NCBI GenBank assembly: GCA_003488145.1
Contig: DNMQ01000511.1
Coordinates: 1 to 6,719, forward strand
Origin: Pseudomonas sp.
Lineage (GTDB): Bacteria > Pseudomonadota > Gammaproteobacteria > Pseudomonadales > Pseudomonadaceae
Reading direction: 5' to 3'
Length of the DNA: 6,719 nucleotides
Part shown: positions 1-6,476 of the stretch, in pieces
How positions within the stretch are numbered: position 1 is the first letter of the stretch
Layout: every line of letters starts with the position of its first letter
The notes under the pieces: model-generated
The model's input: the letters and a program-made list of their open reading frames with translations, nothing else
The model's database searches: none
What the model was told of the DNA's origin: nothing
Program-made: the position numbers and the translations under genes

Positions 1-199
1 CCAGCAGATTGCTCATGGTGCCGGACGGCACGAACATCCCCGCAGAGAAGCCTAGGTCGGCTGCGAGGCGCCGTTCGAGCAGAATGACCGTTGGATCTTC
101 GCCATAGACATCGTCACCGGTTTCGGCGGCAAGCATCGATTCGCGCATTGCTGCGCTGGGCTGGGTAACGGTGTCGCTTCGTAGATCGATCACGGACAT
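1..199 (-). CDS. ltaE: Low-specificity L-threonine aldolase, N-terminal part (runs off the left edge)
   Basis: Only the first 66 codons are present; the gene continues beyond position 1. The family is PLP-dependent and cytoplasmic, and cleaves L-threonine or L-allo-threonine to glycine and acetaldehyde. The N-terminus carries the family signature LRSDTVT at residues 6-12, then [11 protein letters not shown] at about 32-42, and a PSGTMSNLL stretch near residues 57-65 that matches the fold-type I PLP-binding region. The PLP lysine and the rest of the active site lie outside the window. The ATG at 199 is chosen because a GAGGAG ribosome site lies 5 nt upstream (205-210) and the LRSDTVT motif follows directly, as in E. 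coli LtaE. It starts 50 bp after the metallopeptidase stop on the same strand, with no terminator seen between, so read-through from that gene is plausible. Family assignment is firm; substrate preference cannot be judged from this piece. Confidence 0.93.
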   Translation of the reverse strand, partial: MSVIDLRSDTVTQPSAAMRESMLAAETGDDVYGEDPTVILLERRLAADLGFSAGMFVPSGTMSNLL

Positions 200-249
200 G
201 AGATCTCCTCGGGCTCAGAACAAGGCCAACGACGCTACCGCGGCCGCCG

Positions 250-1470
250 TCAGCGCAGCAGGCGCGTATCGAGCACCTTCGAGCCACCACCCAGCAGCGT
301 CTCGGTCATTTCGATGAAAGCGTCGGTGCTGACCGTATCCATGCGCATCAAGCCACGACTGACGTCGTCGAGCGAATGGCGGCCCTTGCTGCGCTGACGG
401 ATCTCCTTGTCCAGCTCCTGCAACAGCAGCACGGCACGGGCGGTGATCGGCCCTGTCGAGCGCTCGGTGCGCAAGCTATCGACCTTGCGGCTCCACTTGG
501 TCAGATGCTCACGTACCGCCTGGTAGCGGTCTTCGCTCATGCCACCGGCGCGACGCACCAGTTCGATGGCGTAGTACTCGGCCAGCCCCTCAGTGATCCA
601 GTCACTGCGGTCGCTGTCCTTGATGCGGCTAAAGACGTGAACAAGCTCATGCACCAGCGAGCTTGTACCGTTCTCGCTGACAATCGGCCGATCGGCGTGC
701 ATGTACAGCGAGTTCGGACCGGACAACCCGCCGCGCCACATGGGGTCGCCGGCACCGACGATGAGCAGCTTCGCCGGGTCGCGGGGAAAGACATTCTGTA
801 CCTGCGGCCAGACGAAGGTCAGCATCGTCAGAATATCCATCCGCCGGACGCCCTCGCCAACCGGCGCCGCGATGGTGACGTCCGTTTCGCCGAGCTTGGC
901 GCGACGGGTACCGAGCTTGCCGGCGAGCATCCAACCGGTCGGCCGGTCGAACAGCCGCTCACGGTTATCCACGCGGAAGCGATTCTTGCCGACACGCGGC
1001 CAGCCGGTTTCGATGCTCTTCCAACCCTCGGGCAGCTCGAAGGTGATGCGCGAAACCAGTTTCACACCGTCGACCTGATCGAGCCGGGCCGGCGGCACCA
1101 GATCATCGCCACGGAACAGCGCCCAATCACTGGTCATCCGTGCGTCGTAGCGTCCGTTGTCGCGCGGATGGCTGATACGCACGCGGTAGCTGAGACGCGC
1201 CTTGCCATCGGCGGGTCGCCAGGCACCACGCTCCGGCGACGCCTGCAACCACTCGCCATCCGCTACGAAATCGCTGTAGTAGCCGTCAGCGCCCAGATTG
1301 AACTCCAGGCTACGAACCGCTTCGCCTTTCTCCAGGATCAGTTGCACCTCGGCCTGATCCTCGTCGGGCAGAAAACGCACGTGATAGTCCAGGTCGACCC
1401 GCTTGGCCGCGTGGGCCTCGGCGCTGACGAAAAGAACAAGAGCGAACAGCGACAGCAGTCGAACAAGCAT
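250..1470 (-). CDS. Exported M1/M61-like (gluzincin) metallopeptidase, uncharacterised
   Basis: The predicted protein has 406 aa. Residues 1-21 form a signal peptide (MLVRLLSLFALVLFV core, cleavage after AHA), so the product should be periplasmic or secreted. The first ~200 mature residues look like the beta-rich N-terminal domain of M1/M61 peptidases. The catalytic part has the zinc motif HELVH (His274, Glu275, His278) followed by WITEGLAEYY, whose Glu294 is the probable third zinc ligand. The spacing from the second His to this Glu is 15 residues, shorter than the 18 usual in M1. A conserved-looking RGGLSGPNSLYM stretch precedes the motif at about 246-257. There is no PDZ domain or C-terminal membrane anchor, unlike classical M61 glycyl aminopeptidases. 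The frame is open back to a GTG at 1548 that would overlap ycgN. I chose the ATG at 1470 because it gives a clean signal peptide and has GGAG 9 nt upstream; ATG 1485 is an alternative. Substrate is unknown. It sits 67 bp after ycgN and 50 bp before ltaE. Confidence 0.85.
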   Translation of the reverse strand: MLVRLLSLFALVLFVSAEAHAAKRVDLDYHVRFLPDEDQAEVQLILEKGEAVRSLEFNLGADGYYSDFVADGEWLQASPERGAWRPADGKARLSYRVRISHPRDNGRYDARMTSDWALFRGDDLVPPARLDQVDGVKLVSRITFELPEGWKSIETGWPRVGKNRFRVDNRERLFDRPTGWMLAGKLGTRRAKLGETDVTIAAPVGEGVRRMDILTMLTFVWPQVQNVFPRDPAKLLIVGAGDPMWRGGLSGPNSLYMHADRPIVSENGTSSLVHELVHVFSRIKDSDRSDWITEGLAEYYAIELVRRAGGMSEDRYQAVREHLTKWSRKVDSLRTERSTGPITARAVLLLQELDKEIRQRSKGRHSLDDVSRGLMRMDTVSTDAFIEMTETLLGGGSKVLDTRLLR

Positions 1471-1537
1471 CGAAGAGAACTCCATCGGAAACGCGCGGGG
1501 TGTGCTGATCTTGAGACGATGCAAACGAGGCTTAGAT

Positions 1538-1987
1538 TCAACCGGCACGGAAAATCAGGTGGTCTTCCCAGTGCTCCTCGGCAACGCTGCCTTCGGCGAG
1601 CATCCGGCCCGACTGGGAAATCCGCTCGACGTGCACCGCTTCAGGGTCGCCACAGACCAGGTGATGCCAGAGCGGCAGGTCCTTGCGCTCGGCCACCAGG
1701 CGGTAGGCGCAGGTGGGCGGTAGCCATTTGAACTGAGCAGCATCGGAAGCGTTCAGCTGTATGCAGTCCGGCACACTGGCGCGCCGGTTGGGATAATCGC
1801 TGCAGCGACAGGTCTTCAGGTCGAGCAGCTTGCAGGCGATGCGCGTGTAGTACACGGCGCCGTCTTCCTCGTCCTCAAGCTTCTGCAGGCAGCAGAGGCC
1901 ACAACCGTCGCACAGCGACTCCCATTCCGCCGAATCGAGCTCGGCAAGGGTTTTGCGCATCCAGAAGGGTTCGACCTTGGCCGCCAT
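1538..1987 (-). CDS. ycgN: YcgN / UPF0260 family cysteine-cluster protein
   Basis: The predicted protein has 149 aa and belongs to the UPF0260 (E. coli YcgN) family, related to the YkgJ-type zinc or iron-chelating cysteine-cluster proteins. It contains the hallmark [13 protein letters not shown], giving a CxxCxxCC cluster at Cys26, 29, 32 and 33. Further conserved cysteines follow at 52, 60, 62, 75, 93 and 112, ten in all, within [26 protein letters not shown] and HHLVCGD. No signal peptide or membrane segment is seen, so it should be cytoplasmic. Metal binding (Zn or an Fe-S cluster) is inferred from the cysteines; no reaction is established to my knowledge. The ATG at 1987 is preferred. A GTG three codons upstream (1996) is in frame, but neither has a strong ribosome site. 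The gene lies between the Met-rich protein gene and the metallopeptidase, and two genes after ycgL. E. coli also has ycgL and ycgN close together. Confidence 0.93.
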   Translation of the reverse strand: MAAKVEPFWMRKTLAELDSAEWESLCDGCGLCCLQKLEDEEDGAVYYTRIACKLLDLKTCRCSDYPNRRASVPDCIQLNASDAAQFKWLPPTCAYRLVAERKDLPLWHHLVCGDPEAVHVERISQSGRMLAEGSVAEEHWEDHLIFRAG

Positions 1988-1998
1988 GACTGTCACTA

Positions 1999-2012
1999 CC
2001 GGTAAAAACCGG
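1999..2012. repeat. Small perfect hairpin just upstream of ycgN
   Basis: CCGGT-AAAA-ACCGG forms a perfect 5-bp stem with a 4-nt loop, 11 bp upstream of the ycgN ATG. In the transcript it would sit where a ribosome site is expected, which may explain why no clear Shine-Dalgarno is visible. A role in translation is speculation. Confidence 0.35.
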
Positions 2013-2059
2013 CAAGTCTAGCCACTGTCGGATATCCGGCCAAGAGCCGCCAGGCGGAT

Positions 2060-2081
2060 GCCGCCGGTAGGAGCCGGCGGC
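2060..2081. repeat. 8-bp perfect inverted repeat, REP-like, between ycgN and the Met-rich gene
   Basis: GCCGCCGG and CCGGCGGC (2060-2067 and 2074-2081) form a perfect 8-bp stem around the 6-nt loop TAGGAG. The segment GGTAGGAGCCGGC resembles the GTAGGAGC core of Pseudomonas REP elements, but the usual second arm is not intact. It lies 11 bp past the stop of the Met-rich protein gene, read on the minus strand. No T-tract follows, so it is not a canonical intrinsic terminator; it could protect a 3' end or be a decayed REP. A further overlapping repeat (CCGCC-A-GGCGG) lies at about 2047-2057. Confidence 0.5.
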
Positions 2082-2092
2082 TACATCGAGCG

Positions 2093-2494
2093 CTACTGCT
2101 TGTCGAGCATCTGCCGGTGACTACGCATCTGCTCGAGCATCTGCTCCATGTGCTGGATACGCATGTCGAGCATCTCCTTGGACGGCGCGCCCATCATGCC
2201 GCCACCCATGGCGCCCTGCATCGGCTTGCCACCCTGCTTGCCCATCCCGCCGCCGGGCCCGCCCATCGGGCACCCGGCCATGCCACCCATACCGGACTGC
2301 ATGCTCTGCCAATGCTCTTCGCGAAGTTTCTGTCGCTCCTGCGGGGTCTTCGCAGACTGCCAGGCCTGCCGGTACTCCTGCATCTTCTGCCAATGCTGCT
2401 GCCAGGCTTCGTTATCGCTGGAGGGCGTCTGCGCGCCGGCCGACATCGCCAGAGCCGCCATTACCGAACCGATCACCAAAGAACGCGTTTTCAT
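2093..2494 (-). CDS. Small exported Met/Gly-rich protein of unknown function
   Basis: The predicted precursor is 133 aa. Residues 1-21 are a signal peptide (MKTRSLVIGSVMAALAMSAGA, cleavage before Gln22), so the mature protein of 112 aa is periplasmic or secreted. Mature sequence: an acidic/Gln-rich probable helix with four Trp (residues 28-66), a Gly/Met-rich flexible stretch with the only cysteine (68-102, Cys75 in AGCPMGG), and a C-terminal amphipathic helix rich in Met, Gln and Arg (105-133). Sixteen of the 112 mature residues are methionine, some spaced as MxxM (69/72, 108/111, 116/119). Such content recalls Met-rich copper- or silver-handling periplasmic proteins, or Spy/CpxP-like small chaperones, but no diagnostic LTxxQ motif is present. 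I do not assign a function. The ATG at 2494 has an ideal AAGGAG ribosome site 6 nt upstream; an in-frame ATG at 2512 would spoil the signal peptide. It lies between ycgL (87-bp gap) and ycgN (105-bp gap). Confidence 0.85.
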   Translation of the reverse strand: MKTRSLVIGSVMAALAMSAGAQTPSSDNEAWQQHWQKMQEYRQAWQSAKTPQERQKLREEHWQSMQSGMGGMAGCPMGGPGGGMGKQGGKPMQGAMGGGMMGAPSKEMLDMRIQHMEQMLEQMRSHRQMLDKQ

Positions 2495-2535
2495 CGTCGT
2501 CTCCTTATGCATGTACGGTCAGAAGAGCGTAGTTC

Positions 2536-2572
2536 CGATCCGGCCGACGCATCTTGTCCAGCGTCAGGATCG
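2536..2572. repeat. Imperfect hairpin in the leader of the Met-rich gene
   Basis: CGATCC (2536-2541) pairs with GGATCG (2567-2572). Inside this, GACGC (2546-2550) pairs with GCGTC (2561-2565), leaving a 4x1 internal loop and a 10-nt apical loop. It sits in the 87-bp gap between the ycgL stop and the Met-rich gene start. No T-tract follows on either strand. It could be an mRNA processing or stability element; random occurrence in GC-rich DNA is also possible. Confidence 0.3.
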
Positions 2573-2581
2573 AGCAGGTGT

Positions 2582-2875
2582 TTACATCGGATCGTTCATG
2601 CGCAGCAGCTCTTCGGGCAGATGCTCGATGTAATCGTCATCGGCGGGTGGCATCTGCAGGTGATAACCCTGTGCCTGGAGATTGGCGAGCACCTTGGTGA
2701 TGTCTTCGCGTGCCAGTTGGTGCTCGGGCGTCAGCACCATTTCGAAGGCCAGCTGCGGCGGCCCGAACGCCGCGATCAGACCTTCGGGGACACGCTTGAG
2801 CGCATCGCGCTTTTCGACGTAAAGGTACATTCCGTCCTTGCGTGGGCTTTTGTAGATGGAACAGATGACTTTCAT
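2582..2875 (-). CDS. ycgL: YcgL domain-containing protein
   Basis: The predicted protein has 97 aa, close to the length of the small single-domain YcgL family. Family hallmarks are [20 protein letters not shown] at the N-terminus, VPEGL with [12 protein letters not shown] in the middle, and [14 protein letters not shown] near residues 64-77, with an acidic tail ([13 protein letters not shown]). It is soluble, with no signal peptide, so cytoplasmic. The biochemical role is not established. The ATG at 2875 overlaps the rnd stop codon as ATGA (4 bp), so its translation is very likely coupled to rnd; only a weak purine-rich ribosome site is seen (GGAAAA). This tight arrangement with RNase D is recalled as common in pseudomonads and hints at an RNA-related job, which is inference. 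Confidence 0.94.
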   Translation of the reverse strand: MKVICSIYKSPRKDGMYLYVEKRDALKRVPEGLIAAFGPPQLAFEMVLTPEHQLAREDITKVLANLQAQGYHLQMPPADDDYIEHLPEELLRMNDPM

Positions 2876-3996
2876 GGTCGTTTTTCCAGAGCATCGAGCA
2901 GGGCTTGCCCCATCCGCTCACGGCGCCAGCCGCGCAGCGATTCGGGCAGTTCATAGGGTCCATCGGGGTAGCCGCTCTTGAGCAGCGCCTCGAGCGTTTT
3001 CTTGCGCAACATCAGCTCCGGTGCGATATCCAGCGCCTGCGCTTCGCGCTGGCCGACCGCACGCAGCTTTTTCAGTACGGACGACACCTCCAGCGGCAAT
3101 GGCTCCGGTAGCGGTGCCGGCCAATCCTGTTCGGGCGTCGCCGCGGCCTCACGGATCATCTCCAGCAGCAATTCACCATCCTGGCGCACGGTACGCGGAT
3201 GCATGTCCTCGATCCGGGCCAGCGTCACCAGATCGCGCGGCTGGGTGCGCGCCAGCGGCCAGAGACTGGCTTCGCGCAGTACGCGATTGCGCGGTTGGTT
3301 GCGCGCACGGGCCTGACGCTCGCGCCAGGCCGTCAGCACTTTGAGCACGGCGAGCTGCTGCGGCTTGAGCCGCCAGGCCTGCTTCACATCACGGTAGGCT
3401 TCATCGGGATCGGATTCGCGCTGCAGGTTGGCCACCAGCTCGGCACCATCCTCCAATACCCAGGCACGCTTGTCCTCGGACAGCTTCGGCAGCAGGGCTT
3501 CGTACAATTCGGCCAGATGCTGGGCATCCTCGGCGGCATATTGCACCTGCATGTGGCTCAGAGGCCGCTGCAACCAGTCCGAGCGCGTTTCGCCCTTGGG
3601 CAACTCGATGCCGAGTACCGCCTGGACCAACCGCGAGTAGCCCATGGAGAAACCGATATTCAGGTAACCGGCCGCCAGCTGGGTGTCGAACAGCGGCTGC
3701 GGCAGGCTACCGGTCAGACGCAGCAGTACTTCGAGGTCTTCGCTGCAGGCGTGCAGCACTTTCACCACCGCCGGGTCTTGCAGCAACACGGCAAACGCGG
3801 ACCAGTCACGTACGCTCAGCGGGTCGATCAGATAGGCACGCCGCCCGTCACCGACCTGTATCAGCCCGGCGATGGGGTAGAAGGTATCGACCCTCATGAA
3901 TTCGGTATCCACTGCCACATAGGGCAGCTGGCGCCATTCGGCGCACAGGCGGGTCAGATGTTCATCATCCAGAACCCATTGAGTTTCGATGGCCAC
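2872..3996 (-). CDS. rnd: Ribonuclease D
   Basis: The predicted protein is 374 aa, the usual length for Pseudomonas RNase D. It is a cytoplasmic 3'-5' exoribonuclease that trims 3' ends of tRNA precursors and other stable RNAs using two metal ions. The DEDDy exonuclease domain occupies about residues 1-170: Exo I is VAVDTEF (Asp30, Glu32), Exo II is [10 protein letters not shown] (Asp87), and Exo III is YAAED (Tyr153, Asp157), so all catalytic residues are present. An HRDC nucleic-acid-binding domain follows at about 208-285, and a second C-terminal helical region from about 300 to the end. The start is GTG at 3996, supported by AAGGAGG at 4002-4008, 5 nt upstream, and by homologous N-termini. 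The frame stays open to 4725, but that extension lies antisense to sseA and is not expected to be coding. The gene heads the minus-strand cluster and overlaps ycgL by 4 bp. Confidence 0.96.
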   Translation of the reverse strand: MAIETQWVLDDEHLTRLCAEWRQLPYVAVDTEFMRVDTFYPIAGLIQVGDGRRAYLIDPLSVRDWSAFAVLLQDPAVVKVLHACSEDLEVLLRLTGSLPQPLFDTQLAAGYLNIGFSMGYSRLVQAVLGIELPKGETRSDWLQRPLSHMQVQYAAEDAQHLAELYEALLPKLSEDKRAWVLEDGAELVANLQRESDPDEAYRDVKQAWRLKPQQLAVLKVLTAWRERQARARNQPRNRVLREASLWPLARTQPRDLVTLARIEDMHPRTVRQDGELLLEMIREAAATPEQDWPAPLPEPLPLEVSSVLKKLRAVGQREAQALDIAPELMLRKKTLEALLKSGYPDGPYELPESLRGWRRERMGQALLDALEKRP

Positions 3997-4137
3997 ACGG
4001 CCCTCCTTTTCGGCTGACGACCGGCGCGCGGCCGAACGAGGCGCGCAGTATATATCGAGCATCCGAGCGGCCGGGGCATTCATGACCGCCACGCGCGCTG
4101 GTAGTGTTGACCGATCAATCCGCCTGGAGCCGCACCG
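3997..4137. promoter_or_regulatory. Divergent promoter region between rnd and sseA
   Basis: This 141-bp gap separates two outward-facing genes, so both promoters are expected here or close by. The only AT-rich island is a run of alternating T and A at about 4049-4055. Read on the minus strand it gives TATACT (complement of 4048-4053), a good -10 match about 50 nt before the rnd GTG, but no convincing -35 lies 16-18 nt upstream of it. For sseA I see no clear -10; TTGACC at 4107-4112 is too close to the start to serve as a -35. The rnd ribosome site is at 4002-4008 and the sseA one (GGAG) at 4126-4129. Confidence 0.45.
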
Positions 4138-4983
4138 ATGCCAATGGCCCAACTCATTACCGCCGCTGAGCTTGCCCAGCACCTGCACACCCCCGACCTG
4201 CTGATTCTGGATTGCCGGTTCGCCCTGGAAGATCCGGCCTATGGCGAGCGTAGTTACAGGAAGGCGCATATTCCCGGCGCGCAGTTCGCCGATCTGGAAA
4301 AAGACCTGTCCGGCCCGGTGATCCCCGGCACCACCGGACGCCACCCACTGCCGGATCCTGAGCAGTTGCTGACTCGCCTGCGCCAATGGGGCCTCGGTGA
4401 CGGCAGCGAAGTGGTGCTCTATGACGACGGCCCCGGCGCGTTTGCCGCTCGGGCGTGGTGGCTGTTGCTGTGGCTGGGGAAGCGTGAGGGCGTCTACCTG
4501 CTGGACGGGGGCGTAAACGCTTGGCGAGAAGCGGGGTTGGCCATGGAAAGCACCACGCCCGCGGTGCAGCCGGGCCATTTCGACGGCAACGCAGACGACA
4601 GCATGGTCGTCGATGCAGCGCGACTGCAAGACCGCCTGCATAGCCCCGAGCTGGCACTGCTCGACGCACGCGCCCTGCCGCGTTTCCTCGGCGAGGTCGA
4701 GCCCATAGACCCGATCGGCGGGCATATTCCAGGTGCCGTCTGCGCGCCCTTCAGCGAGAACCTGGACAGTGATGGTCGCTTTCTCGATGCCGAGCAGCTA
4801 CGCGGCCGATTCGATCAGCTGCTAGACGGCAAGTCACCGCAAGTTGCAGTGGCCTATTGCGGCTCTGGTGTCACCGCCTGTCACAACCTGTTCGCGCTCT
4901 GTCTCGCGGGTTACCCACTGGCCAAGCTGTATCCGGGCTCATGGAGCGAGTGGATCACCGACCCAAGCCGGCCGCGGGCATGA
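4138..4983 (+). CDS. sseA: 3-mercaptopyruvate sulfurtransferase (tandem rhodanese)
   Basis: The predicted protein is 281 aa, the length of SseA/TST-type sulfurtransferases. It transfers sulfur from 3-mercaptopyruvate (or thiosulfate) to acceptors such as cyanide, thiols or thioredoxin, in the cytoplasm. There are two rhodanese domains. The N-terminal one (about 7-138) has DCRFALEDP, HIPGAQF and LLDGGVNAWREAG, but an Asp-Asp-Gly loop (YDDGPG, 95-100) where the catalytic Cys would be, so it is inactive as usual. The C-terminal domain (about 155-277) has DARALPRFLGE with Arg178 and Arg182, expected to bind substrate, HIPGA, and the loop CGSGVTA with catalytic Cys241. CGSGVT is the mercaptopyruvate form; thiosulfate rhodaneses usually have CRKGVT. 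The ATG at 4138 has GGAG 8 nt upstream; a second ATG is two codons on. It is divergent from rnd and 197 bp before the porin gene. Confidence 0.94.
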   Translation: MPMAQLITAAELAQHLHTPDLLILDCRFALEDPAYGERSYRKAHIPGAQFADLEKDLSGPVIPGTTGRHPLPDPEQLLTRLRQWGLGDGSEVVLYDDGPGAFAARAWWLLLWLGKREGVYLLDGGVNAWREAGLAMESTTPAVQPGHFDGNADDSMVVDAARLQDRLHSPELALLDARALPRFLGEVEPIDPIGGHIPGAVCAPFSENLDSDGRFLDAEQLRGRFDQLLDGKSPQVAVAYCGSGVTACHNLFALCLAGYPLAKLYPGSWSEWITDPSRPRA

Positions 4984-4996
4984 TGCCGAGACAAGC

Positions 4997-5017
4997 CGCT
5001 GCGCCCAGCGCGCAGCG
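4997..5017 (+). repeat. GC-rich hairpin after sseA, possible weak terminator
   Basis: CGCTGCGC (4997-5004) and GCGCAGCG (5010-5017) form a perfect 8-bp stem with a 5-nt loop, 13 bp past the sseA stop. It lacks the following T-tract of an intrinsic terminator. It may still protect the 3' end or aid termination before the porin gene. Confidence 0.4.
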
Positions 5018-5054
5018 TGGCTCGCCAGTCAAAATACGTCCACGGGGTTTTCAC

Positions 5055-5180
5055 CGAAGTTACATTTGTTTTCACGACCGTTAGTCGTCATCTTTACGAA
5101 AAATTGCAATTCATTGTCTTGCTACCTGTCGGAGAAAGTTGCTAGGTTCCGACCCGCTTTCATCCCGGAGTAGTACAACA
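5055..5180 (+). promoter_or_regulatory. Leader and probable promoter of the FadL-like gene
   Basis: The sequence between sseA and the porin gene has stretches (about 5055-5120) much more AT-rich than its surroundings, as expected for a regulated promoter. A candidate sigma-70 promoter is TTGCTA (5119-5124), an 18-bp spacer, and TAGGTT (5143-5148) preceded by TGC, an extended -10 form; the match is modest. Upstream are two small palindromes: ACGAC-CGTTA-GTCGT at 5074-5088 and the perfect 10-bp AATTGCAATT at 5102-5111. Either could be an operator; I do not recognise the regulator. The ribosome site GGAG is at 5167-5170, 10 nt before the ATG. Confidence 0.4.
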
Positions 5181-6428
5181 ATGAAAACAACATGGTTGAA
5201 GACCGCGCTCGCGGTAGCCGTAGGCGCCTTGTCCACCCAGGCCATGGCCGCCGGTTTCGCCCTCAACGAGCAGAGCATCAGCGGCATGGGCACCTCGTTT
5301 GCAGGTCGCTCCTCTTCCGCCGACGACGCCACCACCCTGTTCGGCAACCCTGCCGGCATGTCCCGCCTGAAGCGTGAAGAAGTCAGCTTCGGTATGGCGG
5401 CGATTCATGCGAAGACGGATATCAAGGATGCCAACAGTGCTCCGGTCCCGGCTGGCAGTAATGATGGCGATATGGTCCCGTTCACCGCAGTCCCAATGGG
5501 TTACTACGTCAAACCGATCGATGATAAGTGGGCCGCTGGTGTTGGCGTCTACGTACCGTTCGGGATGATCACGGATTATGAAAACGGTTTCCAAGGTCGC
5601 TTTTTCGGCGACTACAGCGAAGTACGTGTAATCACCGTGCAGCCCACCGTCAGCTACCGTTTCAACGATAAGCTGTCGATTGGATTCGGTCCTACGTTCA
5701 ACCGCATCGACGGAGAACTGCAGAGCGCCACTCTCAACGGCGGCCGAGTAAAGGTTAAAGGCGACGATACGGCAATGGGTTTCAACGCCGGCGTGCTTTA
5801 TGAAATTACCCCGCAGACACGTATGGGCGTTACCTACCACTCTAAGGTCGAGTTCGAACTGGAAGGTGACACTAAGCTCTCAGGCGCAGGTTTCGGTCCA
5901 TTTGTGGGCAAATACGATGCATCGCTTGACCTGACCACCCCCGAGTCCGTAGACGTTTCCCTCACCCATGAGCTGAACGATGACTGGACGCTCTACGCCG
6001 GTGCAATGTGGACACGCTGGAGCCGTTTTGAAGCGATTGTCATTGAGAACGAAGGCATGTCGCCAATGCTTCCGAGTTCAGTGCAAACCATCGTCGAAGA
6101 ACAGGACTGGCACGACACTTGGTCCTACGCCATCGGTGCGGCTTATAAGCTGAACCGTACTTGGACGCTGCGCAGCGGCTTGGCTTTCGATCAAAGCCCG
6201 ACCAATAACGTACATCGCTCGCCGCGCATTCCTACTGGCGACCGGACTGCCGTCAGCTTCGGCCTGGCCTGGAATCCTACGGACGACGTGACCGTTGACT
6301 TGGCCTACTCCTATCTATGGGAAGAAGACACCAAGGTCCGCCGCGAAAGCCCGACCCGGGGTGTTTATAACGCTACGTACGAAAACAGCGCCCACGGCTT
6401 TGGCGCTGCTCTGAGCTACCGCTTCTGA
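5181..6428 (+). CDS. FadL/OmpP1/TodX family outer-membrane transport protein
   Basis: The predicted precursor is 415 aa. A signal peptide covers residues 1-23 (KTALAVAVGALSTQAMA, cleavage before Ala24). The mature N-terminus AGFALNEQSISGMG and the following SADDATTLFGNPAGM, with the FadL-signature NPA at 56-58, match the N-terminal hatch region of FadL porins. The rest alternates hydrophobic and polar residues like a 14-strand barrel, with typical strand segments (VITVQPTVSYRF, TAVSFGLAWNPTDDVTVDLAYSYLW), and ends in Phe (SYRF), the outer-membrane insertion signal. The family passes hydrophobic compounds such as long-chain fatty acids across the outer membrane by lateral diffusion. Several paralogues occur in pseudomonads, including one implicated in export of oxygenated fatty acids in P. 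aeruginosa (ExFadLO, recalled as PA1288), so direction and substrate are left open. The ATG at 5181 is chosen over an in-frame TTG at 5139 because it starts a clean signal peptide and has GGAG upstream. It ends 16 bp before a strong terminator. Confidence 0.92.
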   Translation: MKTTWLKTALAVAVGALSTQAMAAGFALNEQSISGMGTSFAGRSSSADDATTLFGNPAGMSRLKREEVSFGMAAIHAKTDIKDANSAPVPAGSNDGDMVPFTAVPMGYYVKPIDDKWAAGVGVYVPFGMITDYENGFQGRFFGDYSEVRVITVQPTVSYRFNDKLSIGFGPTFNRIDGELQSATLNGGRVKVKGDDTAMGFNAGVLYEITPQTRMGVTYHSKVEFELEGDTKLSGAGFGPFVGKYDASLDLTTPESVDVSLTHELNDDWTLYAGAMWTRWSRFEAIVIENEGMSPMLPSSVQTIVEEQDWHDTWSYAIGAAYKLNRTWTLRSGLAFDQSPTNNVHRSPRIPTGDRTAVSFGLAWNPTDDVTVDLAYSYLWEEDTKVRRESPTRGVYNATYENSAHGFGAALSYRF

Positions 6429-6443
6429 TGTAGCGAAAGAACG

Positions 6444-6472
6444 AAAAAGCCCCGGTCCGCCGGGGCTTTTTT
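6444..6472. terminator. Bidirectional intrinsic terminator between porin and peroxidase genes
   Basis: A 7-bp GC stem (GCCCCGG at 6449-6455 with CCGGGGC at 6460-6466) closes a 4-nt TCCG loop. It is flanked by five A on the left and six T on the right, so it works as a terminator for transcripts from both sides. It fits the convergent arrangement of the two genes. Confidence 0.93.
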
Positions 6473-6476
6473 GTTT

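Noticed and set aside
1471..1548. Upstream start (GTG at 1548) for the metallopeptidase, overlapping ycgN
   Set aside because: It would add 26 residues before a perfect signal peptide and has no ribosome site, whereas the ATG at 1470 has GGAG upstream.
376..1731. 451-codon plus-strand open frame antisense to the metallopeptidase and ycgN
   Set aside because: Its product is low-complexity and has no recognisable domain. It runs across two genes with clear family motifs on the other strand, as expected of GC-rich antisense frames.
2513..2535. GGAACT motif followed by TCTGA upstream of the Met-rich gene, read on the minus strand, as an AlgU-type ECF promoter
   Set aside because: The two elements are only about 8 nt apart, not the required 16-17.
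2117..2956. 279-codon plus-strand open frame antisense to the Met-rich gene and ycgL
   Set aside because: It is His/Leu/Arg-rich, without motifs or a ribosome site; it is the mirror of real minus-strand codons.
3199..4017. 272-codon plus-strand open frame antisense to rnd
   Set aside because: It lies wholly opposite the conserved RNase D catalytic and HRDC regions and shows no family signature.
5139..5180. TTG start at 5139 for the porin gene
   Set aside because: It would place 14 residues before a standard signal peptide; the ATG at 5181 has GGAG at proper spacing, and the TTG overlaps the likely -10 region.
5160..5840. 226-codon minus-strand open frame antisense to the FadL-like gene
   Set aside because: It shadows the signal peptide and hatch region of the porin, and has no ribosome site or known domain.
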